Positions 9,883-22,803 are shown, numbered from the stretch's first letter. The stretch is DNA of 64,000 bases from Mycolicibacterium austroafricanum (GCF_000612725.1 NZ_HG964453.1:353321-417320), one strand, 5' to 3'. The notes: a model not told the origin generated them from the sequence alone. Numbers and translations: made by a program.

Positions 9883-10371
9883 ATGTTCGAGACACCGATC
9901 ACCGTCGTCGGCACCATCGTCACCCAGCCCGACCGTCGCTGGGTCGGCGACCAGGAACTCTTCAAGTTCCGGGTGGCCAGCAACTCGCGCCGGCGCACCG
10001 CCGACGGCACCTGGGAGCCGGGAAACTCGCTGTACGCGACGGTGAACTGCTGGGGGCGCCTGGTCACCGGCGTCGGCGCCGGGCTCGGGAAGGGGGACCC
10101 GGTCATCGTCGTCGGATACCTCTACACCAGCGAATACGAGGACCGCGACGGTAACCGTCGGTCGTCCCTGGAGATCCGGGCCACCTCGGTCGGGCCGGAC
10201 CTGGCGCGCTGCATCATCCGCATCGAGAGCCGCAGGCATCCCGAGCCCGTGCCGGCCGCGGTGGCGGTCGCCTCGGAAGCCGACAGCGTCGACGACGGGG
10301 ATGTCGTCGGGGATGTCGTCGACGAGGACGCATCGGGGTCCGGGGCGGAGGAGCTGAGCTTGAGCGCCTAG
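9883..10371 (+). CDS. Single-stranded DNA-binding protein paralogue (SsbB-like)
   Basis: A 162-residue protein with one OB fold: ETPITVVGTIVTQPDRRWVGDQ, FRVASNSRRRT, a WGRL segment and GDPVIVVGYLYTSEY, which are the core strands of bacterial SSB. It binds ssDNA in repair or recombination; as a second SSB it may serve DNA uptake or stress. The C-terminus is acidic (DVVDEDASGSGAEELSLSA) but lacks the DDDIPF-type tip of the main SSB, so binding to the usual SSB partners is doubtful. ATG 9883 has a GAGAGG ribosome-binding site. It matches Rv2478c in position. Confidence 0.88.
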   Translation: MFETPITVVGTIVTQPDRRWVGDQELFKFRVASNSRRRTADGTWEPGNSLYATVNCWGRLVTGVGAGLGKGDPVIVVGYLYTSEYEDRDGNRRSSLEIRATSVGPDLARCIIRIESRRHPEPVPAAVAVASEADSVDDGDVVGDVVDEDASGSGAEELSLSA

Positions 10372-10482
10372 CGGCCAACGCCTCGGATGCGGCCGCCGCC
10401 TAGGATGGGGCCCGACTATCGCGCAGTCACGAGATGATCCCGCAGTTCTGGTACCGGGATCGAGAAAGGCACATCGAAGGCA

Positions 10483-12156
<1,674 letters not shown>

Positions 12157-12252
12157 TCTCGTCGTGCGGACCAGGTAACCGGCGCGGACAACCCAGGGCG
12201 CCCGGTTACAGCCAACGGCGGCCGGTGCGCGCGTGTGAGTCAGGAGCGGCGA

Positions 12253-15200
12253 ATGTCGTTGAACCCAGGTGCCATTAACGGTTCGGTGGGCCCGGAAGTC
12301 TCCTCTGAGGTCATCGATCGTCTCCTTCCCGCGTACCTCGCGACCTATCGGGGTCCGCACGGCGGCGCGCCCGGCGCCGAGAGCGCCGTCACCGGTCCGC
12401 TGCGTCGGCAGGGCACCGACACGGTCAACGGTCCGGCGTTGGTCGCGGCGCACTACCGGCTCGGGGCCCAACGGTCGCCGGGTGCGACCCGGGTTGCGGT
12501 CCACGCCGCAGACGTCGAGGGCGGTTTCGGTCCTGCGTTGCAGGTGGTGACTGACAACGCGGCGATCCTGATGGACTCGATCACGGTCCTGCTGCACCGG
12601 ATCGGGGTGGCCTACACCGCGATCATGAACCCGGTGTTCCGGGTCCGCCGCGGCGCGGGCGGAGAGCTACAGGACATCGCGCCCGCCTCGGACGCCACCT
12701 TCGTCGACGGTGTCGACGAGACCTGGGTCCACGTCCAGCTGGCCGACTCCGTTGACCGGCGCGCCCTCGCCGAGGCCGAGGAGCTGTTGCCGCGGGTGCT
12801 CGCCGACGCACGGCAGGTGGCGCTGGATTCCACCGGCATGGCCGCGGCGCTGCGCACATTGGCCGCCGAACTCGACAGCGACCCGGGGCGACGGTTCCCC
12901 AGCCCGGACCGCAAGGACGTGGCGGCGTTGCTGCGCTGGCTGGCCGACGGGCATTTCGTGCTGCTCGGTTATCAGCGCTGCCCGGTGCGCGACGGGGAGG
13001 CCACCGTCGACCCGTCCAGCCGGCTCGGGGTGCTTCGCCTGCGCGAGGACGTGTTCCCGCAGTTGACCAACAAGGACGAGCTGCTGACGCTGGCGCAGGC
13101 CACGATTCCCAGCTTTCTGCGCTACGGGACCTACCCGCAGATCGTGGTCGTGCGGGAACAGTCCGGCGACGCGGATGCCGACGACGCCGCGGCGATCGAG
13201 CACCGCTTCGTCGGTATGTTCACCGTCGCGGCGATGAACGCCAACGTCCTGGAGATCCCGCTGGTGTCGCGCCGCGTCAACGACGCGTTGGCGATGGCCC
13301 ACCGGGATCCCAGCCATCCGGGCCAGCTGGTGCTCGACATCATCCAGACCATTCCCCGCTCGGAGCTGTTCGCGCTGAGCGCCAGAGGTCTGCTCGACAT
13401 GGCGATGGCGGTGGTGGACCTCGGGTCCCGGCGCCGCGCGCTGCTGTTCATGCGGGCCGACCCGCTCGCCCACTTCGTGTCGTGTCTGGTGTACCTGCCG
13501 CGCGACCGCTACACCACGGCGGTGCGGCTGGAGATGCAGGACATCCTGGTCCGCGAGCTCGGTGGTGTGAGTATCGACTACGCCGCCAGGGTCAGTGAGT
13601 CTCCCTGGGCCGTCGTGCATTTCACGGTTCGCATGCCGGAGGGTTCCCGCCCGCAGGACATCGACGTCTCGGAGCCCAACGAGTCGCGCATTCAGGATCT
13701 GCTCACCGAGGCGGCCCGCACCTGGAGTGATCGCCTGCTGGGTGCGGTGAGTGCCGGGGGAGAAGTCGACCAGGCGACCGCCGAGCACTACGCGTCCGCG
13801 TTCTCCGAGGTGTACAAGCAGGCGATCGACCCGGTGCACGCCCTCGCCGACATCGCGGTCATCGAAGAGCTGCAGGACAATTCGGTCAAGCTGGTGCTGG
13901 CAGACAGCGATGACACCGCCGAATCGGGTGTGTCCCACCTGAACTGGTACCTGGGCGGACGGTCGGCGTCACTGAGCCGATTGCTGCCGATGCTGCAGTC
14001 GATGGGCGTCGTCGTGCTTGAGGAGCGGCCGTTCACGGTGGTCCGCCCCGACGGACTGCCGGTATGGATCTATCAGTTCAAGGTGTCGCCGCACCGCGGC
14101 ATCCCGGAAGCCCCGCCCGGACCGCAGCGGGAGGCGACCGCCGAGCGTTTCGCCGACGCCGTCACCGCGATCTGGCACGGCAACGCCGAGATCGACCGCT
14201 TCAACGAGTTGGTGTTGCGTGCCGAATTGACCTGGCAACAGGTCGCCGTGCTGCGCGCCTACGCCAGATACCTCAAACAGGCCGGCTTCGCGTACAGCCA
14301 GTCCCACATCGAGTCTGTGCTCAACGACAATGCGGGCACCGCCCGTTCGCTCATCGCGCTTTTCGAGGCGCTGTTCCGCCCCGTCGAGCAGGGCCCGGGC
14401 GCCAACCGCGATGCGCAGGCGGCCGCTGCCGCGGTCGCCGCCGACATCGATGCGCTGGTCAGCCTCGACACCGACCGGGTGTTGCGCGCGTTCGCGTCGA
14501 TGATCCAGGCCACGCTGCGCACGAACTACTTCATCACCGGCCAGGAGTCGGCCCGCGCACGGAATGTGTTGTCCCTCAAGCTGAACCCGCAGCTGATCGA
14601 TGAGCTGCCGCTACCTCGGCCCAAGTTCGAGATCTTCGTCTACTCGCCGCGCGTCGAGGGCGTGCACCTGAGGTTCGGTTTCGTCGCCCGCGGTGGCCTG
14701 CGGTGGTCGGATCGCCGCGAGGACTTCCGCACCGAGATCCTGGGGCTGGTCAAGGCGCAGGCGGTCAAGAACGCCGTCATCGTCCCGGTGGGCGCCAAGG
14801 GCGGTTTCGTGGTGAAACACCCGCCGGCGCCGACGGGTGATGCGGCGGCCGACCGCGACGCCACCCGGGAGGAAGGGGTCGCCTGTTACCGGCTCTTCAT
14901 CGCGGGCCTGCTCGACATCACCGACAACGTCGACAAGGTGACCGGAGGCATCGTCGCTCCCGCCGACGTCGTCCGGCGCGACGGAGACGACGCATATCTG
15001 GTGGTGGCCGCGGACAAAGGCACCGCGACGTTCTCCGACATCGCCAACGACGTCGCGAAGTCGTACGGCTTCTGGCTCGGTGACGCGTTCGCCTCCGGCG
15101 GGTCGGTCGGCTACGACCACAAGGCGATGGGAATCACCGCCAAGGGCGCGTGGGAGTCGGTGAAGCGGCACTTCCGCGAGATGGGGGTGGACACGCAGTC

Positions 15201-17136
15201 CGAGGATTTCACGGTGGTCGGCGTCGGCGACATGAGCGGCGACGTGTTCGGCAACGGGATGCTGCTGTCCAAGCACATCCGTCTGCTCGCCGCGTTCGAC
15301 CACCGGCACATCTTCATCGATCCCACCCCGGACGCCGCGTCGTCGTGGGAGGAACGCAAGCGTCTGTTCGAGCTGCCGCGGTCCAGCTGGGAGGACTACG
15401 ACACGTCGCTGATCAGCCCCGGCGGCGGGGTGTACAGCCGGGAGCAGAAGTCCATCCCGGTCAGCGCGCAGGCGCGCGCCGCCCTGGGCCTCGACGACCA
15501 GGTGACGGATCTGACGCCTCCCGCCCTGATGAAGGCGATCCTCAAGGCGCCCGCGGATCTGTTGTGGAACGGCGGTATCGGCACCTACGTCAAGGCGGAG
15601 ACGGAGGCCGACGCCGACGTCGGCGACCGCGCCAACGACGCCGTCCGCGTGAACGGAAACGAGGTGCGCGCCAAGGTGATCGGCGAGGGCGGCAACCTCG
15701 GCGTGACCTCGCGGGGCCGAACGGAGTTCGACCTGTGCGGTGGTCGCATCAACACCGATGCCATGGACAACTCGGCGGGGGTGGACTGCTCCGACCATGA
15801 GGTCAACATCAAGATCCTGATCGACTCCCTGGTCACGGCCGGCAAGGTGGAGGAGAGCGGGCGGTCTGCGTTGCTGTCGTCGATGACCGACGAAGTGGGC
15901 CGACTCGTGCTGGCCGACAACGAAAGCCAGAACGACCTGATGGGCACCAGCCGGGCCAACGCCGCCAGCCTGCTGAACGTGCACGGCCGGATGATCAGGA
16001 GTTTCGTCGAAGAGCGCGGACTGAACCGCGAACTCGAGGCGTTGCCTTCGGAGAAGGAGATCCGCCGCCGCGAGGAAGCCGGAATCGGGCTCACGTCACC
16101 GGAATTGGCGACGCTGATGGCCCATGTGAAGCTGGCATTGAAAGACGATCTGCTGGCCGGTGACCTCCCGGACCAGGAGGTGTTCGCGTCGCGGCTGCCC
16201 TCCTACTTCCCGGCCACGCTGCGTGACCAGTTCAGCCCGGAGATCCGCGCGCACCAGCTGCGTCGCGAGATCGTCACCACGATGCTGGTCAACGACGTCG
16301 TCGACACCGCGGGCATCTCGTACGCCTACCGGGTCACCGAAGACGTCGGGGTCGCCCCCGTCGATGCGGTACGCAGCTTCGTCGCCGCCGACGCCATCTT
16401 CGGTGTGGGCCGGGTGTGGCGCCAGATCCGGGAAGCGGGCGCCAACGGCGTGCCGGTCGCGGTCACCGATCGGATGACGCTCGATCTGCGCCGCCTCATC
16501 GACCGGGCCGCGCGGTGGTTGCTGAACTACCGTCCGCAGCCGCTGGCCGTGGGCGCCGAGATCAACCGGTTCGCCGACAAGGTGGCGGCGTTGACGCCGC
16601 GCATGCCGGACTGGTTGCGGGGCGACGACAAGGCGATCGTCGCCAAGGAGGCCGCGGAGTTCAGCTCCCAGGGTGTCCCCGACGACGTCGCGTACATGGT
16701 CGCCTCCGGGCTGTATCAGTTCAGCCTGCTCGACGTCATCGACATCGCCGACATCGTCGACCGCGATCCGGCCGAGGTCGCCGACGCCTATTTCGCGCTG
16801 ATGGATCACCTCGGCACCGACGGGCTGCTCACCGCGGTGTCCCGGTTGTCACGCTATGACCGGTGGCATTCGTTGGCGCGGTTGGCGATCCGTGACGACA
16901 TCTACGGGTCACTGCGGGCGCTCTGCTTCGATGTGCTGGCGGTGGGGGAGCCCGACGAGGACGGCGTCGAGAAGATCGCCGAGTGGGAGACCACGAACAG
17001 CTCACGCGTCAGCCGGGCTCGGCGCACGCTGGCCGAGCTGTACGAGAGCGGTGAGCACGATCTGGCCACGCTGTCGGTGGCGGCCCGTCAGATCCGAAGC
17101 ATGACCAGGACGAGTGGAACGGGATCGAGCGGGTGA
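12253..17136 (+). CDS. gdh: NAD-specific glutamate dehydrogenase, large type
   Basis: A protein of about 1627 residues, typical of the 180-kDa NAD-GDH class, which deaminates glutamate to 2-oxoglutarate and ammonium. The catalytic core lies in the second half: [13 protein letters not shown], then [10 protein letters not shown], then [17 protein letters not shown] and the dinucleotide-binding segment around [13 protein letters not shown]. The long N-terminal part is the regulatory, ACT-like region of this class. ATG 12253 is chosen because AGGAG lies 6 bases upstream; an in-frame GTG at 12235 is the alternative. The stop overlaps the thioesterase start by 4 bases (GTGA). It corresponds to Rv2476c. 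Confidence 0.93.
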   Translation: MSLNPGAINGSVGPEVSSEVIDRLLPAYLATYRGPHGGAPGAESAVTGPLRRQGTDTVNGPALVAAHYRLGAQRSPGATRVAVHAADVEGGFGPALQVVTDNAAILMDSITVLLHRIGVAYTAIMNPVFRVRRGAGGELQDIAPASDATFVDGVDETWVHVQLADSVDRRALAEAEELLPRVLADARQVALDSTGMAAALRTLAAELDSDPGRRFPSPDRKDVAALLRWLADGHFVLLGYQRCPVRDGEATVDPSSRLGVLRLREDVFPQLTNKDELLTLAQATIPSFLRYGTYPQIVVVREQSGDADADDAAAIEHRFVGMFTVAAMNANVLEIPLVSRRVNDALAMAHRDPSHPGQLVLDIIQTIPRSELFALSARGLLDMAMAVVDLGSRRRALLFMRADPLAHFVSCLVYLPRDRYTTAVRLEMQDILVRELGGVSIDYAARVSESPWAVVHFTVRMPEGSRPQDIDVSEPNESRIQDLLTEAARTWSDRLLGAVSAGGEVDQATAEHYASAFSEVYKQAIDPVHALADIAVIEELQDNSVKLVLADSDDTAESGVSHLNWYLGGRSASLSRLLPMLQSMGVVVLEERPFTVVRPDGLPVWIYQFKVSPHRGIPEAPPGPQREATAERFADAVTAIWHGNAEIDRFNELVLRAELTWQQVAVLRAYARYLKQAGFAYSQSHIESVLNDNAGTARSLIALFEALFRPVEQGPGANRDAQAAAAAVAADIDALVSLDTDRVLRAFASMIQATLRTNYFITGQESARARNVLSLKLNPQLIDELPLPRPKFEIFVYSPRVEGVHLRFGFVARGGLRWSDRREDFRTEILGLVKAQAVKNAVIVPVGAKGGFVVKHPPAPTGDAAADRDATREEGVACYRLFIAGLLDITDNVDKVTGGIVAPADVVRRDGDDAYLVVAADKGTATFSDIANDVAKSYGFWLGDAFASGGSVGYDHKAMGITAKGAWESVKRHFREMGVDTQSEDFTVVGVGDMSGDVFGNGMLLSKHIRLLAAFDHRHIFIDPTPDAASSWEERKRLFELPRSSWEDYDTSLISPGGGVYSREQKSIPVSAQARAALGLDDQVTDLTPPALMKAILKAPADLLWNGGIGTYVKAETEADADVGDRANDAVRVNGNEVRAKVIGEGGNLGVTSRGRTEFDLCGGRINTDAMDNSAGVDCSDHEVNIKILIDSLVTAGKVEESGRSALLSSMTDEVGRLVLADNESQNDLMGTSRANAASLLNVHGRMIRSFVEERGLNRELEALPSEKEIRRREEAGIGLTSPELATLMAHVKLALKDDLLAGDLPDQEVFASRLPSYFPATLRDQFSPEIRAHQLRREIVTTMLVNDVVDTAGISYAYRVTEDVGVAPVDAVRSFVAADAIFGVGRVWRQIREAGANGVPVAVTDRMTLDLRRLIDRAARWLLNYRPQPLAVGAEINRFADKVAALTPRMPDWLRGDDKAIVAKEAAEFSSQGVPDDVAYMVASGLYQFSLLDVIDIADIVDRDPAEVADAYFALMDHLGTDGLLTAVSRLSRYDRWHSLARLAIRDDIYGSLRALCFDVLAVGEPDEDGVEKIAEWETTNSSRVSRARRTLAELYESGEHDLATLSVAARQIRSMTRTSGTGSSG

Positions 17137-17552
17137 CGGATCGACGAGGCTTCACGGCCCCGGTGCATGTGCGGTGGTCGGACATCGACATGTATCAGCA
17201 CATCAACCACGCCACGATGGTCACCATCCTTGAGGAAGCCCGGATTCCCTTCCTGCGCGAGCCTTTCGGCGAGGAGATCACGACGATCGGATTGTTGATC
17301 GCGGAGGTCAACATCTCCTACAAGGCTCAGCTGCTCCTGGTGGACTCGCCGCTACAGGTGACGATGTGGACCAAGCGGGTCCGTGCGGTCGACTTCACGG
17401 TCGGCTACGAGGTGCGCTCGGTCGGCGCGCCGCCCGACTCGAAGCCTGCGGTCATCGCCGACACCCAACTTGCCGCGGTGCATATCGAGGAGCAACGGCT
17501 GCAACGGCTTTCGGGCGCGCAGCGCGAGTTTCTGCAGCGCTGGACCCGGTGA
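17133..17552 (+). CDS. Acyl-CoA thioesterase, hotdog (4HBT) fold
   Basis: A 139-residue single hotdog domain. The motif [19 protein letters not shown] is the classic 4HBT active-site region, with the Asp in [10 protein letters not shown]. It likely hydrolyses acyl-CoA thioesters in the cytosol; the substrate cannot be told. It overlaps the GDH stop and the next start by 4 bases each (GTGA), so it is the middle gene of a coupled trio. It corresponds to Rv2475c. Confidence 0.88.
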   Translation: MTDRRGFTAPVHVRWSDIDMYQHINHATMVTILEEARIPFLREPFGEEITTIGLLIAEVNISYKAQLLLVDSPLQVTMWTKRVRAVDFTVGYEVRSVGAPPDSKPAVIADTQLAAVHIEEQRLQRLSGAQREFLQRWTR

Positions 17553-18217
17553 CCGGCGGCGAGCGGGGAGTGTGGCTCGACCCGCAATCCCGGGCTGCCC
17601 AGCGGGAGAACCTCGCGACGTTCGCCGAGCGGGCACTGCGCCTGGACCAGGCCGGCGTGGTGCGGCTGCGCCAACGCGGTGACGGGATGTTGGTGGCCTG
17701 GTTCGCGACCGGATTCGACGTCCTCGCCAGCCGGGTGGTGGCGGGCCGGACCGCGCCCACCGACCTGTGCGCCGCAGCCGACGCGCTGCTGGCGGGCCTG
17801 AACTCCGTCGCCGCCGACGGACACGTCGACCCCGGTTTCGCCATGGACTCCGCCTGGCGCGGCGTCCTGCCGCCCGACGCCGGCTTCGTCCACCTCGACG
17901 ACGTCCCGGCCCGTGCCGTGCTCGATCTGGCGCAGCGCGGGGCGAGCCTGGCCAGGCAGCATTCCAGTGCGCACGGCCCGCCCGCGTCGCTGCTCGATCA
18001 GGACGTGGTGGCCGTGACGTCGCCGCAGGGCAGCGTCGGCATCCCGATGCGCTGCGTGTTCGCGTTGACCGCGATGGGCTTTCTGCCGCAGTCCCCGGAC
18101 TCGGTCGGCGACGACGAGGTGGTGCTGGTCCGCGCGACACCGTCCTGGCTGCGCGTGGACGCCCGCTTCGGCACGGTGTACCGGCGCCGCGGCAACCCCG
18201 CGGTGGTGCTGCGCTGA
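17549..18217 (+). CDS. Conserved mycobacterial hypothetical protein (Rv2474c-like)
   Basis: A 222-residue soluble protein with no motif I recognise. It begins at a GTG that overlaps the thioesterase stop (GTGA). The sequence is Ala/Leu/Arg-rich with no signal peptide or membrane segment, and has a central stretch DGHVDPGFAMDSAWRGVLPP. Tight coupling to GDH and the thioesterase suggests a shared transcript, not a shared function. It matches Rv2474c in order and length. Confidence 0.75.
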   Translation: MTGGERGVWLDPQSRAAQRENLATFAERALRLDQAGVVRLRQRGDGMLVAWFATGFDVLASRVVAGRTAPTDLCAAADALLAGLNSVAADGHVDPGFAMDSAWRGVLPPDAGFVHLDDVPARAVLDLAQRGASLARQHSSAHGPPASLLDQDVVAVTSPQGSVGIPMRCVFALTAMGFLPQSPDSVGDDEVVLVRATPSWLRVDARFGTVYRRRGNPAVVLR

Positions 18218-18225
18218 GCTCCGCC

Positions 18226-18287
18226 CGCGAGCAGACGCAAACTCGCGCTCATACGACCGGAACCGTGCGATTTTGTGTCTGCTCGCG
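18226..18287. terminator. Bidirectional hairpin between convergent genes
   Basis: CGCGAGCAGACGCAAA (18226-18241) and TTTGTGTCTGCTCGCG (18272-18287) pair over 15 of 16 positions, and the inner TCGCGC/GTGCGA extends the stem. It lies between a plus-strand stop (18217) and a minus-strand stop (18323). The arm resembles an intergenic repeat I recall from mycobacterial genomes. A shared terminator is the simplest reading. Confidence 0.6.
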
Positions 18288-18322
18288 AGGGAAAGGCGCC
18301 CCACCCCGCTCACCCGGCCCTG

Positions 18323-18733
18323 TCAGAAGGGTGAGTTGACCATCGAGTCGGCGGCCATCTCCAGGTAGGCGATCAACTCCTGGCGGTGCCGATCATCGAG
18401 CGTGCGGGAGTCGATCTCGGCGACCGCGGTGTGCATGCACCGCAACCAGGCGTCCCGTTCCAGATAGCCGATCCGAAACGGCGCGTGACGCATCCGCAGC
18501 CGCGGGTGACCGCGCTGATCGGAGTAGGTGCGTGGGCCGCCCCAGTACTGCTCGAGGAACATGCGCAGCCGTTCCTCAGCGCCGTCGAGGTCGTCTTCCG
18601 GGTAGAGCGGGCGCAGGATCTCGTCGTCGCGTACCAGCTGGTAGAACCGCGAGACGATGGTGCGAAACGTGTCGTGCCCGCCCACCGCGTCGTAGAACGA
18701 CTGCTGCTTGCTCTGCGCGTCCATCGGCTCCAT
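18323..18733 (-). CDS. glbO: Group II truncated haemoglobin (trHbO)
   Basis: A 136-residue 2-on-2 globin. The proximal haem ligand is His76 in [13 protein letters not shown], the hallmark of trHbO. The FYDAVGG start and the YWGGPRTYS segment, with its Trp, also fit. It binds O2 tightly and is linked to respiration or peroxide/NO handling in mycobacteria. The start is ATG 18733; Met4 is a close alternative. It corresponds to Rv2470. Confidence 0.95.
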   Translation of the reverse strand: MEPMDAQSKQQSFYDAVGGHDTFRTIVSRFYQLVRDDEILRPLYPEDDLDGAEERLRMFLEQYWGGPRTYSDQRGHPRLRMRHAPFRIGYLERDAWLRCMHTAVAEIDSRTLDDRHRQELIAYLEMAADSMVNSPF

Positions 18734-18762
18734 TGTGGGCCATCACCGGGACCCGCCTGCGG

Positions 18763-21357
18763 TCAGGACTTCTTCCTGATGAGCTTGGCCAGCTCATCGC
18801 GGTCGGCGACGTCGAGTTTGAAGCAGGCGCGGTACACATGCCCCTCCACCGTGCGGACCGACAGCACGAGCTGCTCGGCGATGTGCCGGTTGGACAGCCC
18901 GGCGGCAACCAGCTCGGCGATCTCACGCTCACGTGGCGTCAACGGCAGCGGTCGCGCCGCCGCCTTGATCGCCGGCGTGGTGGCGCCGCCGCACTTCTCG
19001 GCCAGGCGCAGCGCGTTGGCGCCCGATTCGTTGGTCCGGCGCCGGTCACCCGCGCTGTCGTGCAGCAGGGCGGCCTGCGCGGCCGCGTCCGCGGCGGACA
19101 ACATCAGGCCGGCGCTCTCGAAGTCCGCGCTCACCACGTCCAGCGCCGCGGCGTCGCCGGCGGCGAACGCCGCCGCGTGGCGGGCCAGCAGGCCCACGAC
19201 CGAGCCGTGCACCACCCCGGTGAGCTCCGCCAGGCGCGGCGCCGTGCTGCGGTCACCGAACCGCGTGGCGTGGTGCAGCGCCTCCGCTTCCAGGGCGTAC
19301 TGGCCGGACTGGCGGGCTATTTCGGCGGCGGCCCTGGCCAGCTCGAGGGCGCGGCGCTCCATCCCCTTCGCCGCGGCGTACCAGGACCTGGAGATGAGCC
19401 GCTGCGGTTCGTGGATCGCCGCGGAGGGCCCCGAGTGCTCGGCGGCGTCGTTGAGGACCCGCTCGGCCTCGTCGGTCCGGCCCAGCGCGGCGTAGGCGCG
19501 CGCCAGCAGCAGCCGGCCGGGCAGCTGCCAGGGCAGCGAGGTCTCGGCGTTCAGCGCCGCCAGGGCCTGCTCGATGCAGGTCACGGCGTCCGGGAACTCA
19601 CCCCTGGCCGTCGCCACCACCCCGGCCATGATCTTGGCGATCGCCCATGCCAGGAACTGGCCCACCGACGAGAAGTCCGCGTATTCCGCGGCCCGTCTGC
19701 CTGCCAGATCCAGCTCGCCCAGATGGGTCAGCGCCAGCACGTCGCAGTACCGCACCATCACCCGGATCATCCCGTCGGTCGGCTTCTGATCCGCTCGGCA
19801 GCGTGCCGCGATCGGCTCGAACTCGTCGCCGCGGCCGGCGACGGGCATGGCCAGTCCGGCGGCGAACGCGGCGAACTCGACCGCCTGCCCGGGAGCCAGC
19901 GGGTTGTCCAGGACCTGAAGCGCCGCCGCGATGCCCTCGTCGATCCTGTTCTCGTGCACGGCCATCGCCGCGGCGGCGGCCTCGACGAACAGCCTCAGCG
20001 ACGGATGTGTCGTGCGCTCCCGCACCAGCGAGATCACCTCGTGGGCCCGTTCGACGTCGCCCATCGCCCAGAAGAGGTGGGACGCCCGCGGGGTACCCCA
20101 GCGGACGAGCTGCAGCTCGTCGAGGTCATCGGGGCTGAACCTGGCCAGAATCGCCTCCGCGGCGGCGGGCCGGCCCTGCCACAGCAGGGTGCGGGAGAGC
20201 AGCTCGGCCGCCTCGAGACTGCCGGTCCGGTCGAACGCCACCTTGGCCAGGCGTTGCCCGAGGGGCATGTTGAACAGGTAGATGGCGTCCTTGGTGGCGC
20301 TGATCAACAGGTCGATGTCGAGGAGTTGGTCGCTGTCGATCGACAACTGCGCCATCCGGATCCGGCTCGCGGCGGTGCTCAGTTCCCGGCGGCGCAGCAG
20401 TTCGACGAGCTGACCTTTGAGCCTGCGCTCGGTGGCGTGCCCGATTTTGTCGCGCACGACGTCGCCGACCAGGGGATGGCTGAAGCGGGCGTTGAGCACC
20501 GTGCCGTCCTGCTGAAACCGGATCAGGTCGCATGCCTCGGCGGCGTCGACCGCGTCGTCGCCGGCCAGTTCGGTCAGCGCGTGAATGTCGAGCGGCTCGC
20601 ACAGCGCCAGCAGGCGCAGCGCATTGAGTACGTCGGGCCCGGCGTGGTCGAGGCGGTCCTGCAGCAGCGAGGCCAGGCCCGAAGGAACGGCGGTCGGGCC
20701 GCGCAGCTGCCAGACGTCGCCGACCTTCCTCAGGGTGCCCGCGTCGATCGACCCCTCCACCAGATGACGCAGGAACAGCGGATTACCGCCAGAAGACTCC
20801 CACATCAGGTCGGCGGACAGCCCCTCAAGTCGCCCGCCCACCACCGACTCGACCAGCCTGACGCTCTGCTCCTTGGAGAACGGCTGCAACTCGATCCGGC
20901 GCAGATACCCGTCCTTCCACAGCGACGTCACCGCGTCGGGCACCGGCTCGCCGGAGCGGACGGTGGCCAGGATGCGGCCCGACTGGTCCACCGCGATCTG
21001 GTGCAACAGGGTGGCCGACAGCTCGTCGAGCAGGTGCGCATCGTCCACGCCGACGACGCATTCACCCTGGGAGACAAGCGATTCCCGGGCAGAGGCGAGT
21101 AGGGCGGTGGCGTCGCGGGACACCGAGGTGCCGACGAGATGGGCGAAGACGCCCAGCGGGATGCTGCGCGACGACTGCGTCGAGGCCACCCAGTGCACTT
21201 GGGAGCGCAGCGATCCGGCGACGGCGCGGGCCAGCGTCGTCTTACCGACGCCGGGGTCGCCGACGAGCACGACACCGCAGGATTCGTTACCGGTCAGGGC
21301 AGATCGGACCGCACCGAACTCGGCAGGGCGATCGACGATCTGCCAAATCGGCGCCAT
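18763..21357 (-). CDS. Large LuxR-family transcriptional regulator with N-terminal ATPase
   Basis: An 864-residue STAND/MalT-like regulator. The N-terminal ATPase has Walker A GDPGVGKTTLA (about residue 35) and a Walker B-like CVVGVDDAH. A long helical, probably TPR-like middle follows. The C-terminal LuxR HTH is LTPREREIAELVAAGLSNRHIAEQL followed by SVRTVEGHVYR. It is probably an ATP-dependent activator of unknown target. The start ATG lies 7 bases after a TACACT -10 box (21365-21370, minus strand), suggesting a leaderless transcript. The stop is 29 bases from the glbO start, so the two may be co-transcribed. Confidence 0.88.
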   Translation of the reverse strand: MAPIWQIVDRPAEFGAVRSALTGNESCGVVLVGDPGVGKTTLARAVAGSLRSQVHWVASTQSSRSIPLGVFAHLVGTSVSRDATALLASARESLVSQGECVVGVDDAHLLDELSATLLHQIAVDQSGRILATVRSGEPVPDAVTSLWKDGYLRRIELQPFSKEQSVRLVESVVGGRLEGLSADLMWESSGGNPLFLRHLVEGSIDAGTLRKVGDVWQLRGPTAVPSGLASLLQDRLDHAGPDVLNALRLLALCEPLDIHALTELAGDDAVDAAEACDLIRFQQDGTVLNARFSHPLVGDVVRDKIGHATERRLKGQLVELLRRRELSTAASRIRMAQLSIDSDQLLDIDLLISATKDAIYLFNMPLGQRLAKVAFDRTGSLEAAELLSRTLLWQGRPAAAEAILARFSPDDLDELQLVRWGTPRASHLFWAMGDVERAHEVISLVRERTTHPSLRLFVEAAAAAMAVHENRIDEGIAAALQVLDNPLAPGQAVEFAAFAAGLAMPVAGRGDEFEPIAARCRADQKPTDGMIRVMVRYCDVLALTHLGELDLAGRRAAEYADFSSVGQFLAWAIAKIMAGVVATARGEFPDAVTCIEQALAALNAETSLPWQLPGRLLLARAYAALGRTDEAERVLNDAAEHSGPSAAIHEPQRLISRSWYAAAKGMERRALELARAAAEIARQSGQYALEAEALHHATRFGDRSTAPRLAELTGVVHGSVVGLLARHAAAFAAGDAAALDVVSADFESAGLMLSAADAAAQAALLHDSAGDRRRTNESGANALRLAEKCGGATTPAIKAAARPLPLTPREREIAELVAAGLSNRHIAEQLVLSVRTVEGHVYRACFKLDVADRDELAKLIRKKS

Positions 21358-21434
21358 GCCGTGGAGTGTAGATCGCTGCGCGCGTCAATTCTCGGCAATA
21401 ACCAGGGCTTTCGCCGTAGTTGCGGCGTATTGCT

Positions 21435-22601
21435 TCACTGCGGAAACGCCGAAAGGTCGGCCGGCTCGAGATATTCGGCGCCGTTTGCCTCGTGCCGGAA
21501 GATGCTCGATTCCTCGTACACCCTTAGCTTGAGCCGGTTGATGCTGCCGAGCGGACGGTGCTCGTCGATGCCCCGCCACGAGTTGAACGTCAGCTCGTCG
21601 TCGCCGAAGTGCGCCAACGCGTCGCTGTGCGCAGTTTGCGGGGGATAGTGGATGACCGCCACCGGCTGGTAGGGGGAATCCGCCTCCGACCACTCCACCG
21701 TGGCATCTTCGATCGGCATGTCGTCGGTGTTGGTGCACAACTGGGCGGAGACGACGTAATCGGCACCGTTGCTACGGAAGTGGTCTTTCACCACTTTGGC
21801 CAGGGCCTCCGGGTCGTGGCGGGGGATCGTCGTCGAGATCAGATCCGTCACCGCCTTCGACGCGGGCGACACGCTCAGCTTTGCCACATATGCACCGAAT
21901 CGGATCGGCGCCGCGGTGTAGAACGTCTGGCCCAGCACGTGATAGTTCGGATCGGCGAACACCCGCAGGTTTCTCGGCAGTTGCCGGCCGGCCAGCGTGG
22001 CGACCCGTCGGGCTCCGCGCAGCACCCTGTTGAGGAACATCATCCCGGCGTCGGGCAGGTGGGAGAGGAGCTTGGCGGTGCGCATGCCGGCGCCCGCATA
22101 GTGCGCGGCGTCGCGGAACAGGAACACCGGTTCGGTGACGAACACGAAGTCCTGGTTTGCGTCGGCACTGAACCTGTCACAGGCACGTCTACCCGACGGG
22201 CTGTGCACGCCGAGCACCTTCAGACCCAGCCCGCGCACCCCGCGCACCTGATCGGAGCGGATTGCGCCTGAGGTCGTCGAGATCCGGGCGATCACCGGAT
22301 ATGTCCTGCCCGGCTCGGCGAACATGCCCTGCCGGTACTGCACGGGCAGGTCTGCCCTGACGGTGAGTTCCCCCCGCAGGATGGCGCAGCTCTTGGAATG
22401 GGCGTCGCGCACGGCGTGGGGTTTGCCGTTGCGCCAGAGCCTGCGGTTCTTCTTGCTCTTGTCGTACTGATGTTCGTTGTTCTTGCGCAGCGCCTCGATC
22501 ATGTCGGCGATCAGCGCGTCCTCGGCGGCCGGCCAGGCGGCAAGGTCCTCGTCGTAGTGCAGATAGCCGATGGCTGGAGTCGGCGTTCCCCCGTCGTTCA
22601 T
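21435..22601 (-). CDS. Catalase-family haem protein (catalase-related)
   Basis: A 388-residue protein, shorter than ordinary catalases (about 480-750). Catalase-fold features are visible: a likely distal His in DAHSKSCAILRGEL (about residue 70), the RISTTSG and VRGVRGLGLKVLGV strands, and a C-terminal FNSWRGIDEHRPLGSINRLKLRVYE segment. It is probably a haem peroxidase or fatty-acid hydroperoxide enzyme rather than a full H2O2 dismutase. I could not place the proximal Tyr with confidence. It lies downstream of its own promoter region and is divergent from the HNH gene (202-base gap, no other feature seen). Confidence 0.75.
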   Translation of the reverse strand: MNDGGTPTPAIGYLHYDEDLAAWPAAEDALIADMIEALRKNNEHQYDKSKKNRRLWRNGKPHAVRDAHSKSCAILRGELTVRADLPVQYRQGMFAEPGRTYPVIARISTTSGAIRSDQVRGVRGLGLKVLGVHSPSGRRACDRFSADANQDFVFVTEPVFLFRDAAHYAGAGMRTAKLLSHLPDAGMMFLNRVLRGARRVATLAGRQLPRNLRVFADPNYHVLGQTFYTAAPIRFGAYVAKLSVSPASKAVTDLISTTIPRHDPEALAKVVKDHFRSNGADYVVSAQLCTNTDDMPIEDATVEWSEADSPYQPVAVIHYPPQTAHSDALAHFGDDELTFNSWRGIDEHRPLGSINRLKLRVYEESSIFRHEANGAEYLEPADLSAFPQ

Positions 22602-22803
22602 GCGACAAGTGTGGCCACCCCGGACGGGTCCGGCACAGGTAACGCGCTACCTGTCTTTTCCGCGCGCGCCCTCCGTGTTCCCTGGTGGAGACGGCGCGAC
22701 GAGGCGGCCGGTCACGCGATGTTCATCGGACTGACCAGCGAACACTAGCGGAATTGCCGTGCGATCGACGGAAATCCGTGGTGGACTGTCCGTCGGAGGA
22801 CGT

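Noticed and set aside
12235..12252. GTG 12235 as the glutamate dehydrogenase start
   Set aside because: AGGAG is placed correctly for ATG 12253 and would lie inside the coding sequence if GTG were used.
18532..21102. Plus-strand frame of about 856 codons opposite the LuxR regulator
   Set aside because: The minus strand carries Walker A and LuxR HTH; the antisense product is compositionally typical of shadow frames.
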